From: Stentor coeruleus | Lineage: Eukaryota; Ciliophora; Heterotrichea; Heterotrichida; Stentoridae | NCBI GenBank assembly: GCA_001970955.1 | Contig: MPUH01000353.1 | Coordinates: 1-62,821, forward strand | DNA length: 62,821 nucleotides | Direction of reading: 5' to 3' | Shown: positions 42,842-53,730 of the stretch, in pieces | Layout of the letters: every line of letters begins with the position of its first letter | How positions within the stretch are numbered: the stretch's first letter is position 1 | Made by a program: the position numbers and the translations under genes | Notes under the pieces: model-generated | What the model was told of the DNA's origin: nothing | Database searches by the model: none | What the model saw: only the letters and a program-made list of their open reading frames with translations

Positions 42842-43194
42842 GCTTGTAATATGGATTAAAAAGTGTTTAGATAAATAGGGTTAATATAAGAATAATAAGA
42901 TGGGATGAATTAGGCTTTATGGGAGATATTGTGTATTGAGATATAATAAAAAAAATTGTGTTTTTGTTTGAGTTATGAGAAAAAATTAGTGTTTTTAAAT
43001 AGTGAAATTTTGTTTTTGGTTGGAAAAATGCTGTTTTGATTGGAAATGCTTATTGTGAAGAATATTTTAATAAGAAAAAAATCATAAATTTAAATAGAAG
43101 ATGAAAAATAATAATTGGGTAAGATAATAGAAATCAACAGTATTTTAGATAAATACATTAGATACATCCATGAAAATATTTACGATAAGCTAAA
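42842..43194. other. Intergenic region between convergent genes
   Basis: About 350 bases, G/T-rich then A/T-rich on the plus strand. No feature is visible. Confidence 0.4.
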
Positions 43195-46100
43195 CTATTT
43201 AACGTCTGGTTCACTCCTCGGTGAGAAAGGATTACTCATCTGAGATACCGTATCCAGAGCTTGACAAAGATTAGGTACTGAATTTCTCGGTGTTCGATAC
43301 GACCCATTTCTCGTAAGAGTTCCTTCTCTTCTTCTAGTCCTTTCCTGTTCAAAAGATAAACACAACATATACCTTTTTTTAATAATATTCTCTAACAAAA
43401 ACATTTTTTCTATCCTATCCCCAACAACATCTTCCATTTTTTCAACAGCAAGCATTGCAATACCAAACAATTCTAAAAACCCAAAAATTGACCCAATAGC
43501 AGTAGACACAATAAGCCAAAAACTAAAAATCAAAGTTCTACTAGTAACTAATACCGAACTTGCCATATCAAGATTAAGATTAACCCCAACACATGATTCT
43601 AAGTCAATACTAAATATAAAATACTCATCTCCTTGTTCAGAAGTTCCTTTTTCTGGTAAGTTTTTAGCTCCAATATGGTATCCTTTTTGAACACTAGGCC
43701 AATCAGAAGATTCAGATAAAAACAACTAAATAGAAAATACAGATCGCGTAACTTCAAAATAAAAAACTGATGGTTCACTACCTCTAAAAACTTTACCATC
43801 GATATGACTTATAGTAAAACTTACTGCACTTATATACCCAGGTATTGAAGAATCAGAACTCACATTAACTCTTATAGCTGAAGCTAAACTTCCAAACTCA
43901 CAAACTTTATTAGAAATCATAAGACTTCCAGGAATCTCACAATCATTACATACTAATTTTATGACACACAAGTCATCACCTGCTTTATAACATTTCATTT
44001 TCCATTTAACTTCATATGCTTCAATAAACATATCATCTGAACATATTTCATCTCTTAAAATACATTTCCCTCTATAGAAAAACAGTTCAATACTAACTAT
44101 AAATTCTGATGATGAAAATGTTTCTTCTAGTGTTACAGAAGGAACTAGACTTTTTGTTTCTAAAATGTTATCATTAGCATATGAGTTTATAGCTTGGGAA
44201 AGGTAAATAATCATGAAAATAATGAAGATAAGTGTAAAAAGCCCTCCAAGAGCGGTTTTAGTTTTTATAAGTGGCTGATTAATTTTTGTATTGTGTCTTT
44301 CTGAAAAGTAATCAAGTCTGCTAAATAAGTTTCTTAGACTTGGGGTGAAGATGAAAAGTAAAAATAAAGCTGCAGCTAAAAAGTATACAAGATAATAAAC
44401 TTTACCATTGAAAGGATCTTTTAAATCACTTGTATAAAGTTCAGGACGAGTTACGACTATATCTTCAAGTGGGAGATAATTTGATGGTTTACTACTACCA
44501 ACTGGGCAAAAACTTGTAGAATCACAAGCTAAACAGTCTTTAACACCTTCATAAGAGTTAAAATGTTTGAATTTGCAAGGAAAACACATAAATAAACTTG
44601 TAGCAGCTTCATATGGACCATATGTTCCTATTGGGCATTTTTTACAAGTAGAAGTTCCTATAATCTCAGAATAAGTGCCTTTAGGACATAAAGCACAATC
44701 AGGTTCATAAGTCCCTGCACTGCATGGGAAAAAACTTCCCTCATCATCTTCAGGGCTTATTCTATAAAAATGACTTGTCAAAAACTCTTTTTTTATCAAA
44801 TTTCCATAATAAGCTCCTGAAAAACCAACATAAACTTTTCTGCCAAAGTGCCCAGTACCATGCTTATACCAATATATCGAATTTTCAGTGTTTGATATTG
44901 TCAAAGATGTCTTTTTATTATCTAAATACACAACATTTATCAGTGAAGATGCATATAATACCCTTTTACATCCACCAATTTGTATAAACCAGTCACCCAT
45001 ATTCACAATTCCACTACTTGCCCAATTAATATTTTCATTTTCTTTTGTATCTACTAATATTTCCCATTTTACTGTATTATTTAAAAGACCCTCTATTTGT
45101 GTTTGATATATTGCTTGAGATGAACTAAGATCAGGTTTTTCACCACTAGCTAATATTAAATATGTTTGTTTTTCAGTAGTTCTTACCCAACATTTGTGAT
45201 TCATAAGCCTTACACTTATTGATTTTTTACCAAAATCACTTAAGATTGATAGTTCTTTATGATGCAAATCTAAGATTAAAACTTCATCAGTAGCACTTGC
45301 ACGAGTTGTTTTACCTCCATGTACTATTATGTATTCTTGATATGAAGTCATACAACATCCAGTACGAGCTCCTACTGAAATATCTGTTTTAATTGTTGAC
45401 CAAGAGTTTTTATTAAAGTTGTAGATATAAAAGTCAGCAAAAGATCCACTTGAGTCTTCACCACCAAAAATCACTAAATAAAGCCCTTTAAAAACTGTGC
45501 TGCAATGATTATATCTTGGAGATGGTGTGGTACCTAATGGTGTAAATAACTCCCAGTATTCTCCAATAACATCAAAAGCATATAATTCATTATATCTATA
45601 TAATTTTTACATAAATTCTTGATCAGTACCACCAAAAAGCATAAGTTTAGTGCCAATCCTATCCAAAGAGTAACTATGTCTTCTTTTTGGCACTTTAGCG
45701 CTATTGTAAATTGTTATAAGTTCATTTTTACTAAAGTCAAATTTATAAACAGAATTGTATAAACCTATTGAGTTACTTCCACAAAATACCCATACTTGTT
45801 TATCAACTTGTATATATGCAAACATACTTCTTTTGATTTCAGGTCCTGATATTTTTACATTCTCCCATATTCCAGTTTCTAGATTTACTCTATAAGTTGT
45901 TGATCTATCTTTGTTTGCATAAAAATCAATACCTAAATAGATATAATAATAATTGTCAATAAGAGCTACACCATGAAAGCTTCTTTTTTCAGGAATTTCA
46001 CCTGTTGTGCTTATAAAATGCCAAGAAAATGATGTCAGGTTGTAATAGTAAAGGGTAGTATCGCTATCTTCCAAGCCATATTCTGGAAGACCCCAAATAT

Positions 46101-46710
46101 AAAGAGATTCTTGATAATAAATCATACCAACTCCTGTCATTAATGGAGGAATGTCACCTTGTTTAGGCATTTTAATCCAGTTAAGTGTTGATAGGTCGAT
46201 TCTGATTAGATGTTACAGGTATAAATCATTGCTTAAACCTTCCATAGAACTCCCACCAAATATGGCGAAATATGATGTATTTCCTTGCTCAAAGGTACAA
46301 AAAGCAGATAAAGAAAGCTCTTTTGGTTTCTGCCCATTTGAATTAATCAAAAGCCATGAGTTCGAAGTAAGGTTATAAGTCCATAGATCTGAACTAGGAC
46401 CTAAGTGAGTGGATCCTCCATAAACATAGATAATATCTTGATATAGGCTCATACTTGTACCATATCGTGTCTCAGGAAGAAGTGGTGATCTCATATTAAG
46501 ATGCTCCCATATGTTTTCTGTTAGATCAAATCTCCACATGATATTTGAATAAATATCTGCTGCTAGCTTGCATCCACCAAACAAATAAACAGAGTTATTT
46601 ATTGGATTGAATACAGCTGAAAGTGATCGGCGTATTGTTGGTGGTGTTAATCCACTTGGTAATGGGGTAATTTCTAGTCCTATTACGCATTGAAGCAATA
46701 ATAAAATCAT
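43195..46710 (-). CDS. Kelch-repeat / Cys-rich ectodomain membrane protein, four exons
   Basis: Three 15-nt introns must be removed: 46202-46216 (GTAACATCTAATCAG), 45596-45610 (GTAAAAATTATATAG) and 43726-43740 (GTATTTTCTATTTAG). The spliced protein has 1156 residues. It opens with a signal peptide (MILLLLQCVIGLEI). About 500 residues of kelch repeats follow (SVYLFGGCKLA, DIIYVYGGSTH, LMLFGGTDQEF, LVIFGGEDSSG), then a Cys-rich TNFR/GCC2-GCC3-like module (CPKGTYSEIIGTSTCKKCPI followed by GTYGP), and at least three membrane segments (YYLVYFLAAALFLLFIF, LGGLFTLIFIIFMIIYL, FSFWLIVSTAIGSIFGFLEL). The last 90 residues are cytoplasmic and basic. Such proteins form large surface families in ciliates; adhesion or sensing is a guess. 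The architecture is clear. Confidence 0.82.
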
Positions 46711-47709
46711 TTTTATTAGTGGTTAACTTATCATTAATTCTAAAGTTCTAATTTATTAGAATAGATTCTTAAAATTATAACCAAAACCTCTACTAAGAAA
46801 GTTTTAAGCTTTATCAACATAAATAACTTTATATCAAAATGGAAAAATTAGTTAAATAGAATGATAATATTGATTTCTTTATAGTAATTTAGATTTGTTG
46901 AGTTTTTGTTATAAATAAATTATGTTTTCCTTGGTCTAAGAAAAAATCAATAGTTTTTAATGCTTGAGTAAATGGTTTTTTGGATTTTATGAGAAAATAT
47001 ATTCATTTAGATGAAAGATGTAATCCCATTATTTTTACCCTTTAGAATTATATTAATTTTAAGCTATTCAATAGACCTTAAGTAGTATTTTTATTTTTTA
47101 TTGTCTTATTCTCCTTGCAATAAATATTTACTCTAAGGTAAACTTTTTTAGTTATGAGGATGGTCCATATTATCATGGTTTAAATCATAAATTAAGAATT
47201 AGTTTTTGGTAACAATTTCAGTAACATTGATCTATGATTTATAAACTCTTTTGATCAAAAATTATTAAATTTATTCAAATGATAGCATTTCACATCTAAT
47301 TTGTATTAAAATTTTTGCAATCGTTAGAAATCTTAAAAAAATTGTATTTCAATTTAAATATATGCTCATTCTTCTGATCTCGTTAGATGATAACTTTGAA
47401 TTCAGTATCTTTTTTGAATTTTCGAGATGATTTTATTAACCTTTTTAAGCATTTTAGCCCTTTAGCAAAATTATGTATTTTGATTTATCCTGAAGACTTT
47501 TTTTTTATTATTAGCTTTAAGATAATGCTAAAATTTTAATTTTTTATTACAAAAGAGTAAATTTAAACTTAGATATTGTAGATTTAAGCTTTGATGCCTT
47601 GTGTCATTTTCGTTTACAAAACAGAGTAAAAATTTTTAGAGATTTAACATTATAATCAATCATACATAAAATGGCAAAATCTACTCTCAGAATAATTTTT
47701 ATATAAATA
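46711..47709. other. Long intergenic region, no supported gene
   Basis: About 1 kb, A/T-rich. A few protein-like pieces on the minus strand near 47400-47470 (for example KMLKKVNKIISKIQKRY) are broken by stops and too short to name. No repeat is visible. Confidence 0.35.
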
Positions 47710-49350
47710 CTATTCAAAACTAAGCCTTGACTTCACAGTGAATTTATTAAGGTCAATTCTTTGATTTTTCTGATAATCTATAACCAAAGCTACCTTATTC
47801 CCCTTTTCCTGAACCCCAACATAATTGTTAATACTATCAACATCTTTTAAATCCTTCATCAATACTCCTTCATTTTTCCTATTTTTTTTCACATCATCAT
47901 AAGCTTGAGTATCAGGCGAAATATCCCTAATTCCATCATTTGGATTTTTATAATCATTATAAACATTTTTTTCACCTTCTCCAACAAAATCCAATACTTT
48001 ATTTGACCCTATATCAAATATCTTATCTCTAAGCCCAAAACGTTTCTCACCAATTACTTCTCCAGAAACAATATGAAAAGCATGATCTTTAGAAACCTTA
48101 TTTTTCTTTTTATCAGTAACTAAAGTTGTATCTCCAATTTGGTTTTTTTTATAAGCATTTTTAATATCCTTATGAATATTTTTTTCATCAGAACTCATAT
48201 CCAAAATCTCATCTTTAGAGTTTTCATACTGTCCATCATTTTCTGATACAATTTTAGCTGTTTGATTTTTTTCTTCCAATACCGAAGTTAGTGATTTTGG
48301 GTCTTTAGCATTAAAATAAGCTTTAAACTGAAGAACCAATATACCACTTAATAAAATCCCTATAACCAAACTGTCTATAATCATATCAGAAATTGTATTA
48401 ACTGAGTAAATCATAGGGAAAAACAAGAAGATAATTTCAATAATTATTTCAAATAACACAATTATCATATCATATAAATAAACATAAGGTCTTATTGATA
48501 CAATATATGAAACTGTATATTTATTACACAAAATCAAATTCATTATACTTATAACTATCGGCACAGTATAAGGTTTTTCTATAGTAAAAACCAATAAACA
48601 TGCATAAAGTATTTTTATGAATATCATACTAGGAAAGTAAAAATATGTATAACAATCCTTATCAACTTCGAATTCTTCAATAATAATAACAACATAAAAT
48701 GAATCATAACGGGTTTTATATATATAAAACAATTGTATACTTATAATCCCAAGGATAAAAATAATATAAAGTAATGCTAGGGATGAGCCAAATATATTTA
48801 TTGTTGAGTTAAAAGATAGCTAATTAAAGTTTACGTTTTTGATTTGGATAAAAGCGGAAATACTTAAATCTAAAGCTGATGAATAAATGATAAACACTAA
48901 AAAACCATTAAATTTAGGCCCTTGATATTTGGTTATAAAGCATTTTATAGATAACCATGCTAATATGATTATTGGGATTAGTATTAATTGAACTATACTG
49001 TTTTCTATAAAATTAGTTGATTCAAAACGAAGGATTTGCCATGGAGATTGAGGGTTTTTATCAAATACTTCATATGGATCTTGGATTATACTGTATACAT
49101 TGAAGAATTTATAATAGAATTCTGAGGCGGTAAAATTTATGAAGCATGTGTATTTTGTGAATTGTGTGAAAATTATTATATGGATTAGACTTGAAATAAT
49201 ACCTTTATGATCAGGGCGTGATATTATCATTACTAATATGCAGAATACTAGAAAGCAAGTTATCCCGATAAAAGTTAGACCAACAGATTCACCGATATCA
49301 GTACTAAAACTAGATGCATGAACTTGATGCAGAAATAGTAGGAATAACAT
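47710..49350 (-). CDS. Eight-segment membrane protein, unknown, two exons
   Basis: A 15-nt intron at 48820-48834 (minus strand GTAAACTTTAATTAG) joins two frames; splicing gives IKNLSFNSTINIFG. The spliced protein has 541 residues. A signal peptide (MLFLLFLHQVHASS) is followed by about eight hydrophobic segments, including ESVGLTFIGITCFLVFCILV, IVQLILIPIIILAWLSI, SLALLYIIFILGIISIQLFY and IIVLFEIIIEIIFLFFPMIY. The last 190 residues are charged and low-complexity, presumably cytosolic (KNQIGDTTLVTDKKKNK). I do not recognise a transporter or channel signature. It resembles the membrane part of large ciliate surface proteins without their ectodomain; the neighbour at 43-47 kb is of that general kind. 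Function is unknown. Confidence 0.62.
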
Positions 49351-50647
49351 ATTTTTTTATTATAAAATTTTGGGTTTATTTTTTTGGTAATGATACTTAG
49401 GCTTTGGATTTAAGGATTTTAGATGATTTTTTGGGGAAGTTGTGTGAGGAAAATTATTTTTATGGGAGTTTTTAATATATGATTATTTTTGGATGAAGAT
49501 GTTGTAGTGTAGATTAATAAATCATAGATTTATGGCTTATTAAAGTTTTGATTTAAAAGTATGTGGATTAGGTGGGTTTTTTAGTGTAAAGAATGATGAT
49601 TTTGGTATATTATGAGAAAGTTTACTATATGAAATAAAAGAATATTATAAAGAGATTGCGAGTGATATTAAATTTATGTATGCATAAACAACAAATCAAT
49701 GTTTTTTTCTTATTTCCAGCAAAAAATCTTTATAGTATAAAAGATTTCAAGAATACTTGTGGTGAGCTTACTGAAATTCAACCAAAAACTCTGCAATGAA
49801 GTTGAAAGTAGAGTATTTATTACTTATTTAAAAATTAGGCTTTGAATAATATAAGAAATAGAAAAAAAAAAGCACATGCTTATAGTATTTTGACAATTTG
49901 CAGGAAATTATAGACAAAAATCCCTAGTAAAATTATTTATAGAAAAAAACGAAGAGTTTAATTTAGCATTTTTGGGTTTAGTTAAAGTTTTCCTAATGAA
50001 GATTCAAGGTATGATTATTATGAAGTTGTTTTTTTACCCCATTTTAAGTAATTTTTATTCGCTTATGTATTAAAGGGTAGATTTTAAAGTAGATATTTCT
50101 AAAGTTTTGGAAATTGTCATAAATGAATATAGTGAGTTGAAAAATAGGACAATTCCTTTTTATTAAGAATATTTTGGAGAAATCAAAATTTCTCATGGAA
50201 ACGCTGATGAGCAATCCCTGGGTTTAATTTTTTATCTCAATTTTAAAGACTGTTAATAATAAGATTATGCTTGGGGTAAATAAAAAGAAGGTATAATTTG
50301 AATTGAGATGCTGAAATTTTTTATATAAAAAAAATCTTGATAAATTCTAAAAATAACTATAGAAAATACTTATAATAAAAGCAATATAACATTGTGGAAC
50401 TTAAATGTAAAACAATAATAGAATAGTATAACAAAAATTAGCATCTTAATAAAATATAATAATAATAAATAGTTTTATACAAAAAATACAATTTTACCTT
50501 ATAATGTCTATTTTAAATATTTCCATACAATCTTCTTATAAAATCTATAATTCCACTTGTAAAATCCCAAAACAACACCTAAATTCGCAGCCCTAAAAAT
50601 TTCTTAACCACAACCAAAATTATCATTACAAAAAACAAATATATAAA
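49351..50647. other. Intergenic region with a decayed coding fragment
   Basis: About 1.3 kb between divergent genes. The left part is G-rich and the right end (50500-50640) is C-rich on the plus strand. A relic lies at about 50080-50260 (separate entry). Other pieces near 49760-49860 (LLKFNQKLCNEVESRVFITY) are in another frame. I see no intact gene. Confidence 0.4.
50080..50260 (+). pseudogene. Short pseudogene fragment of unknown family
   Basis: One plus-strand frame reads VDISKVLEIVINEYSELKNR, then TIPFY, an in-frame TAA, then EYFGEIKISHGNADEQSLGL and IFYLNF. The codon choice and composition look like real coding sequence, and the stop sits where Gln would fit (Y-Q-E-Y). It is preceded and followed by stops and no start codon connects. 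The likely explanation is a relic of a duplicated gene. I do not know the family. Confidence 0.35.
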
Positions 50648-52430
50648 ATGGCATCACGGACAATAAAAACAACCCACACTGAAGAACTAAAAGTTACAAC
50701 AGACAAAATGCCTGAACCACTCCCAAGCGCTCCCTTAGTAACTTTTGACCTAAACCTCAGTAATCTTCAAGATTATCTAAACAAAGTATCATCTTTGATA
50801 AACAGACACACTCTTTATATTCAAAATCTAACCGAAGAAATCAATACAAAAGTTTCTCAATTGGACGGCTTTGAAATTCTCGAAGGTATCGCTTTGTCTA
50901 TACCTAATGAAATCGGTGGAAGAAAACCAAGAAACAATGATTGGAAAGATGGCATATCCGCATCAACTTCAGGAATCCAAGGCATGTGCGATGAAATTAC
51001 TAAACTCGAATCACACAAAAAAAAAACCCAAAAAAAGCTCAAGGAACTCAAAAATACTTTATCATCAAAAATTTCCACGGAAAAATTCGAATCAGAAAAA
51101 AAAATCTTAGAAGACAAAATCCAAGACAAAATCAGCAAAGATGAATTTTTGAAAAAAATCTCATCATTTGAAAACATGGTAAAACAAGTTGAAGAAAGTT
51201 TTCATGAAAAAGCTGCTGAAATGGATAAAAAAGTATCAGAATTAGAAGTTAATACACTATGGAAAATAAGGGATTGCGAGAATTTACTTAAGACCAGGGT
51301 AAATGAAAAGTTTGTATGGGATGCTATAAACACTTTAGAACAGAAGATCAAAAAAGAGCAAGAAAACTTAGAATCAGGGAGAATGAAAAAACACCAAAAT
51401 TTATTTGAAATACTAGAAAAAGAACTAAAACAGCTTGAAGGGGAAATGCTAAACAGGACCCAACAAGCTAAAAAGTCTATAGAAGACATTGAAAAAATGT
51501 ATAAAAATATTTAGCCTTCCAAAGAAAATCGATGAAGATCAATACAAGTATTTACTTAGTCTTATAAATAAAGAACAAGATGATCCATATAAAAGTTCAA
51601 TTAAAAGTATTGAAAAAAAAATCAAAGAACTTGAAGACAAAATCCAGACTTTTATATATAAAATCCCTGATGATCCTTCTGAAGATATATTAAAACTAAC
51701 TGGACAACTTGAATATTTAAGGTCTGAAATAGAAAAAAAAGCAGAACGTGAGCCGATATTAGAAATTATTAATAGCCTTAAGAATGTAAAACCTCAAATA
51801 GTCCAATCACAGCCTCAAGAACTAGGGGAATTATGGAAATTTAGAGAAAAAACTTTGCAGAATTTCGATAAAATTGACGAGAAATTCGAAAAACTATCCA
51901 AAGCTATGGATTTAACAGTAATAAAAAGGGCTCTTGCATCTAAAGCTAATGAAGATCAAACAAAAGAAGAGTTTATATCTGTAGGACAAAGGCTTTTAGA
52001 CCTTGAACATAATCAAAACGAGATTTCTAAAGAACTTGATAGGGTAAATTTGTTAATCCGCCGCATTCTTCAAACAATCGAAGATCTTGGGAACAAGTCA
52101 GGTTTTGCTTTAATTTCCAAAAAATCTTTTGTCAACAATTGTCTTAGTTGTGGACGTGGAGATTCATCATATATTCCAACAATCCCCCATGTTCAAGGTT
52201 ACGATGGGCGTTTTTATAAAGCTGACATGTCAGCTTTTAACCCAGGAGTATCTGACCCTGATTGGAAATTTAAAGAAGATGAGATTCCAATTAGTAAATC
52301 ACCAATTTCAATGACTAAATTGCAAAAAGTAGGACTCAATAGCGTCTTAGGTAAAGATTTATCAAATTCACTTAGTACAGCTTCATTAAACCCAAAAAAA
52401 GGTTTCCGTCCATTAAGTGCTAGAAAATAG
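50648..52430 (+). CDS. Coiled-coil protein with C-terminal CxxC module, two exons
   Basis: A 16-nt intron at 51499-51514 (GTATAAAAATATTTAG) shifts the frame; splicing gives IEKILPKKIDEDQY and a 588-residue protein. Residues about 30-500 are helical coiled coil with repeated 'KxxxxELExK' heptads. Near the C-terminus, SKKSFVNNCLSCGRGDSSYI followed by PTIPH resembles the end of the DUF4795 region found in QRICH2-type sperm-flagellum proteins (a CxxC followed by a Pro-rich segment). A ciliary structural role would fit but rests on that weak likeness. The remaining tail is Ser-rich and basic. The 16-nt intron is the only clear one of that length here. Confidence 0.7.
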
Positions 52431-52463
52431 TTTAATCTAAAAGATAACTAATTACTTATTAAT

Positions 52464-53448
52464 CTACTTATTAGGCAAAGATTCAAGCCATAAGCCAAAA
52501 CTAATTGGGTTTGAATTCTTGACAATAAACGGATGATTCAATAGTTGAGTCACATTGCTTCGACTTCCAGATTCTTTTCCAAGACAAACTCTAATAAAAT
52601 CCTTCATTTCTTCTGAGCTGCCTGTAGGGGGATTTGGTGGTGGTTGAGTGTATATATAATTGATTAGGTCCCAGAACTTGAGCTGAGGCATATTTCCCAT
52701 AGCATCAGGCTCAGGATAGGGATACCTACCAATTGAACACTCTAATAAAGTTAAACCAAGGCTCCAAATGTCTGTGTCTGAATGATACCCCTCTTGCATA
52801 AAGCGCTCAGGCTACTAAGTCAACGCTTACCGACATATAAGTAACAGTACCGACAAATGTTCGCTTGGTTGCATCTGTCCTACTCATCATCCCAGCAACA
52901 CCAAAGTCAGAAATTTTAACAAGGCCTTCTGAGGATAATAGTAAGTTAGATGGCTTGATATCTCTATGAACGATTTTCTTTTTCTTGTGAAGATATTCAA
53001 GACCTGTGAGGACTTGGAATGCAATATGCCCAATAATATCTTCATGAAGTGGTCCAGAAAATTCAAGAGCTGATTGAAGAGTTCCTTTATCCATATATTC
53101 GATGATTATATTCATTGTTGTTTGTTGGACTATTGCTCCATAAGAATAAATGATATGTTGATTTTTGCATGAGTTCAGAGCATTTACTTCTTGGATGATT
53201 GCGCATTTTGTTTCTTCATCTGAGGTTAAAGGGACACGTTTCACTGCGACAATTTTACCTGAAGGCAGATGCTTACATTTTTCGACTATACCCGCACTAC
53301 CCTGACCTAGCTTTTCTATGACTTCTAGCTCAGAGAGACTGTCTATACGGATTTTTCCTGATGATGTTCGAGTCATTTGTGGTATGGTTTTGACTTCTTC
53401 GCGTGGACCTACTTTGAGCTTTGGAGGTGGATTACGCTTATTTGACAT
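52464..53448 (-). CDS. MAP kinase kinase (STE7/MAP2K-type), two exons
   Basis: The gene has an intron at 52812-52830 (minus strand GTAAGCGTTGACTTAGTAG, 19 nt). Its removal gives GTVTYMSPERFMQEGYHSDT and a 321-residue kinase. Motifs in order: GQGSAG, AVKRV, EYMDKGTLQSALE, HRDIKPSNLL, DFGVAG, TYMSPERF, SDTDIWSLGLTLLE. SPERF in place of APE and the short length are typical of MAP2Ks, which phosphorylate a MAP kinase on Thr and Tyr. The two activation Ser/Thr sites likely lie in SRTDATKRTF. The intron has two in-line acceptors three bases apart. Use of the first would put a stop directly after TYMS. The gene converges with the coiled-coil gene (33 bases between stops). Confidence 0.9.
52812..52830 (-). 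other. Tandem-acceptor (NAGNAG) intron in the MAPKK activation loop
   Basis: On the coding strand the intron ends CTTAGTAG. The first AG (16-nt intron) is six bases from an A, the usual branch-to-acceptor spacing in this window, but would leave an in-frame TAG after TYMS. The second AG (19-nt intron) restores the kinase. Confidence 0.7.
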
Positions 53449-53730
53449 TTATTAGTAATGGATTATAATCAGTAGGAGATGATAATGAGATTTTAGATTT
53501 GTGGAATAGAATATTTTGGAAAATGTTGTGGTTTTTAGTACATGGAAAAATTATTGATTAGAAAAATGAATTTTGGTTTGGATTTTTGGATTCTCGGTAT
53601 AGGGTTTTAAGATTTGAATTATTTGGGCTATGTTTAAATCTTATATATAAATATCATCTCCTTAATCTATTTCTAACTTATTTCATATATTTAACCAATC
53701 CAATATTAAACTTACAACTATTAATTAATC

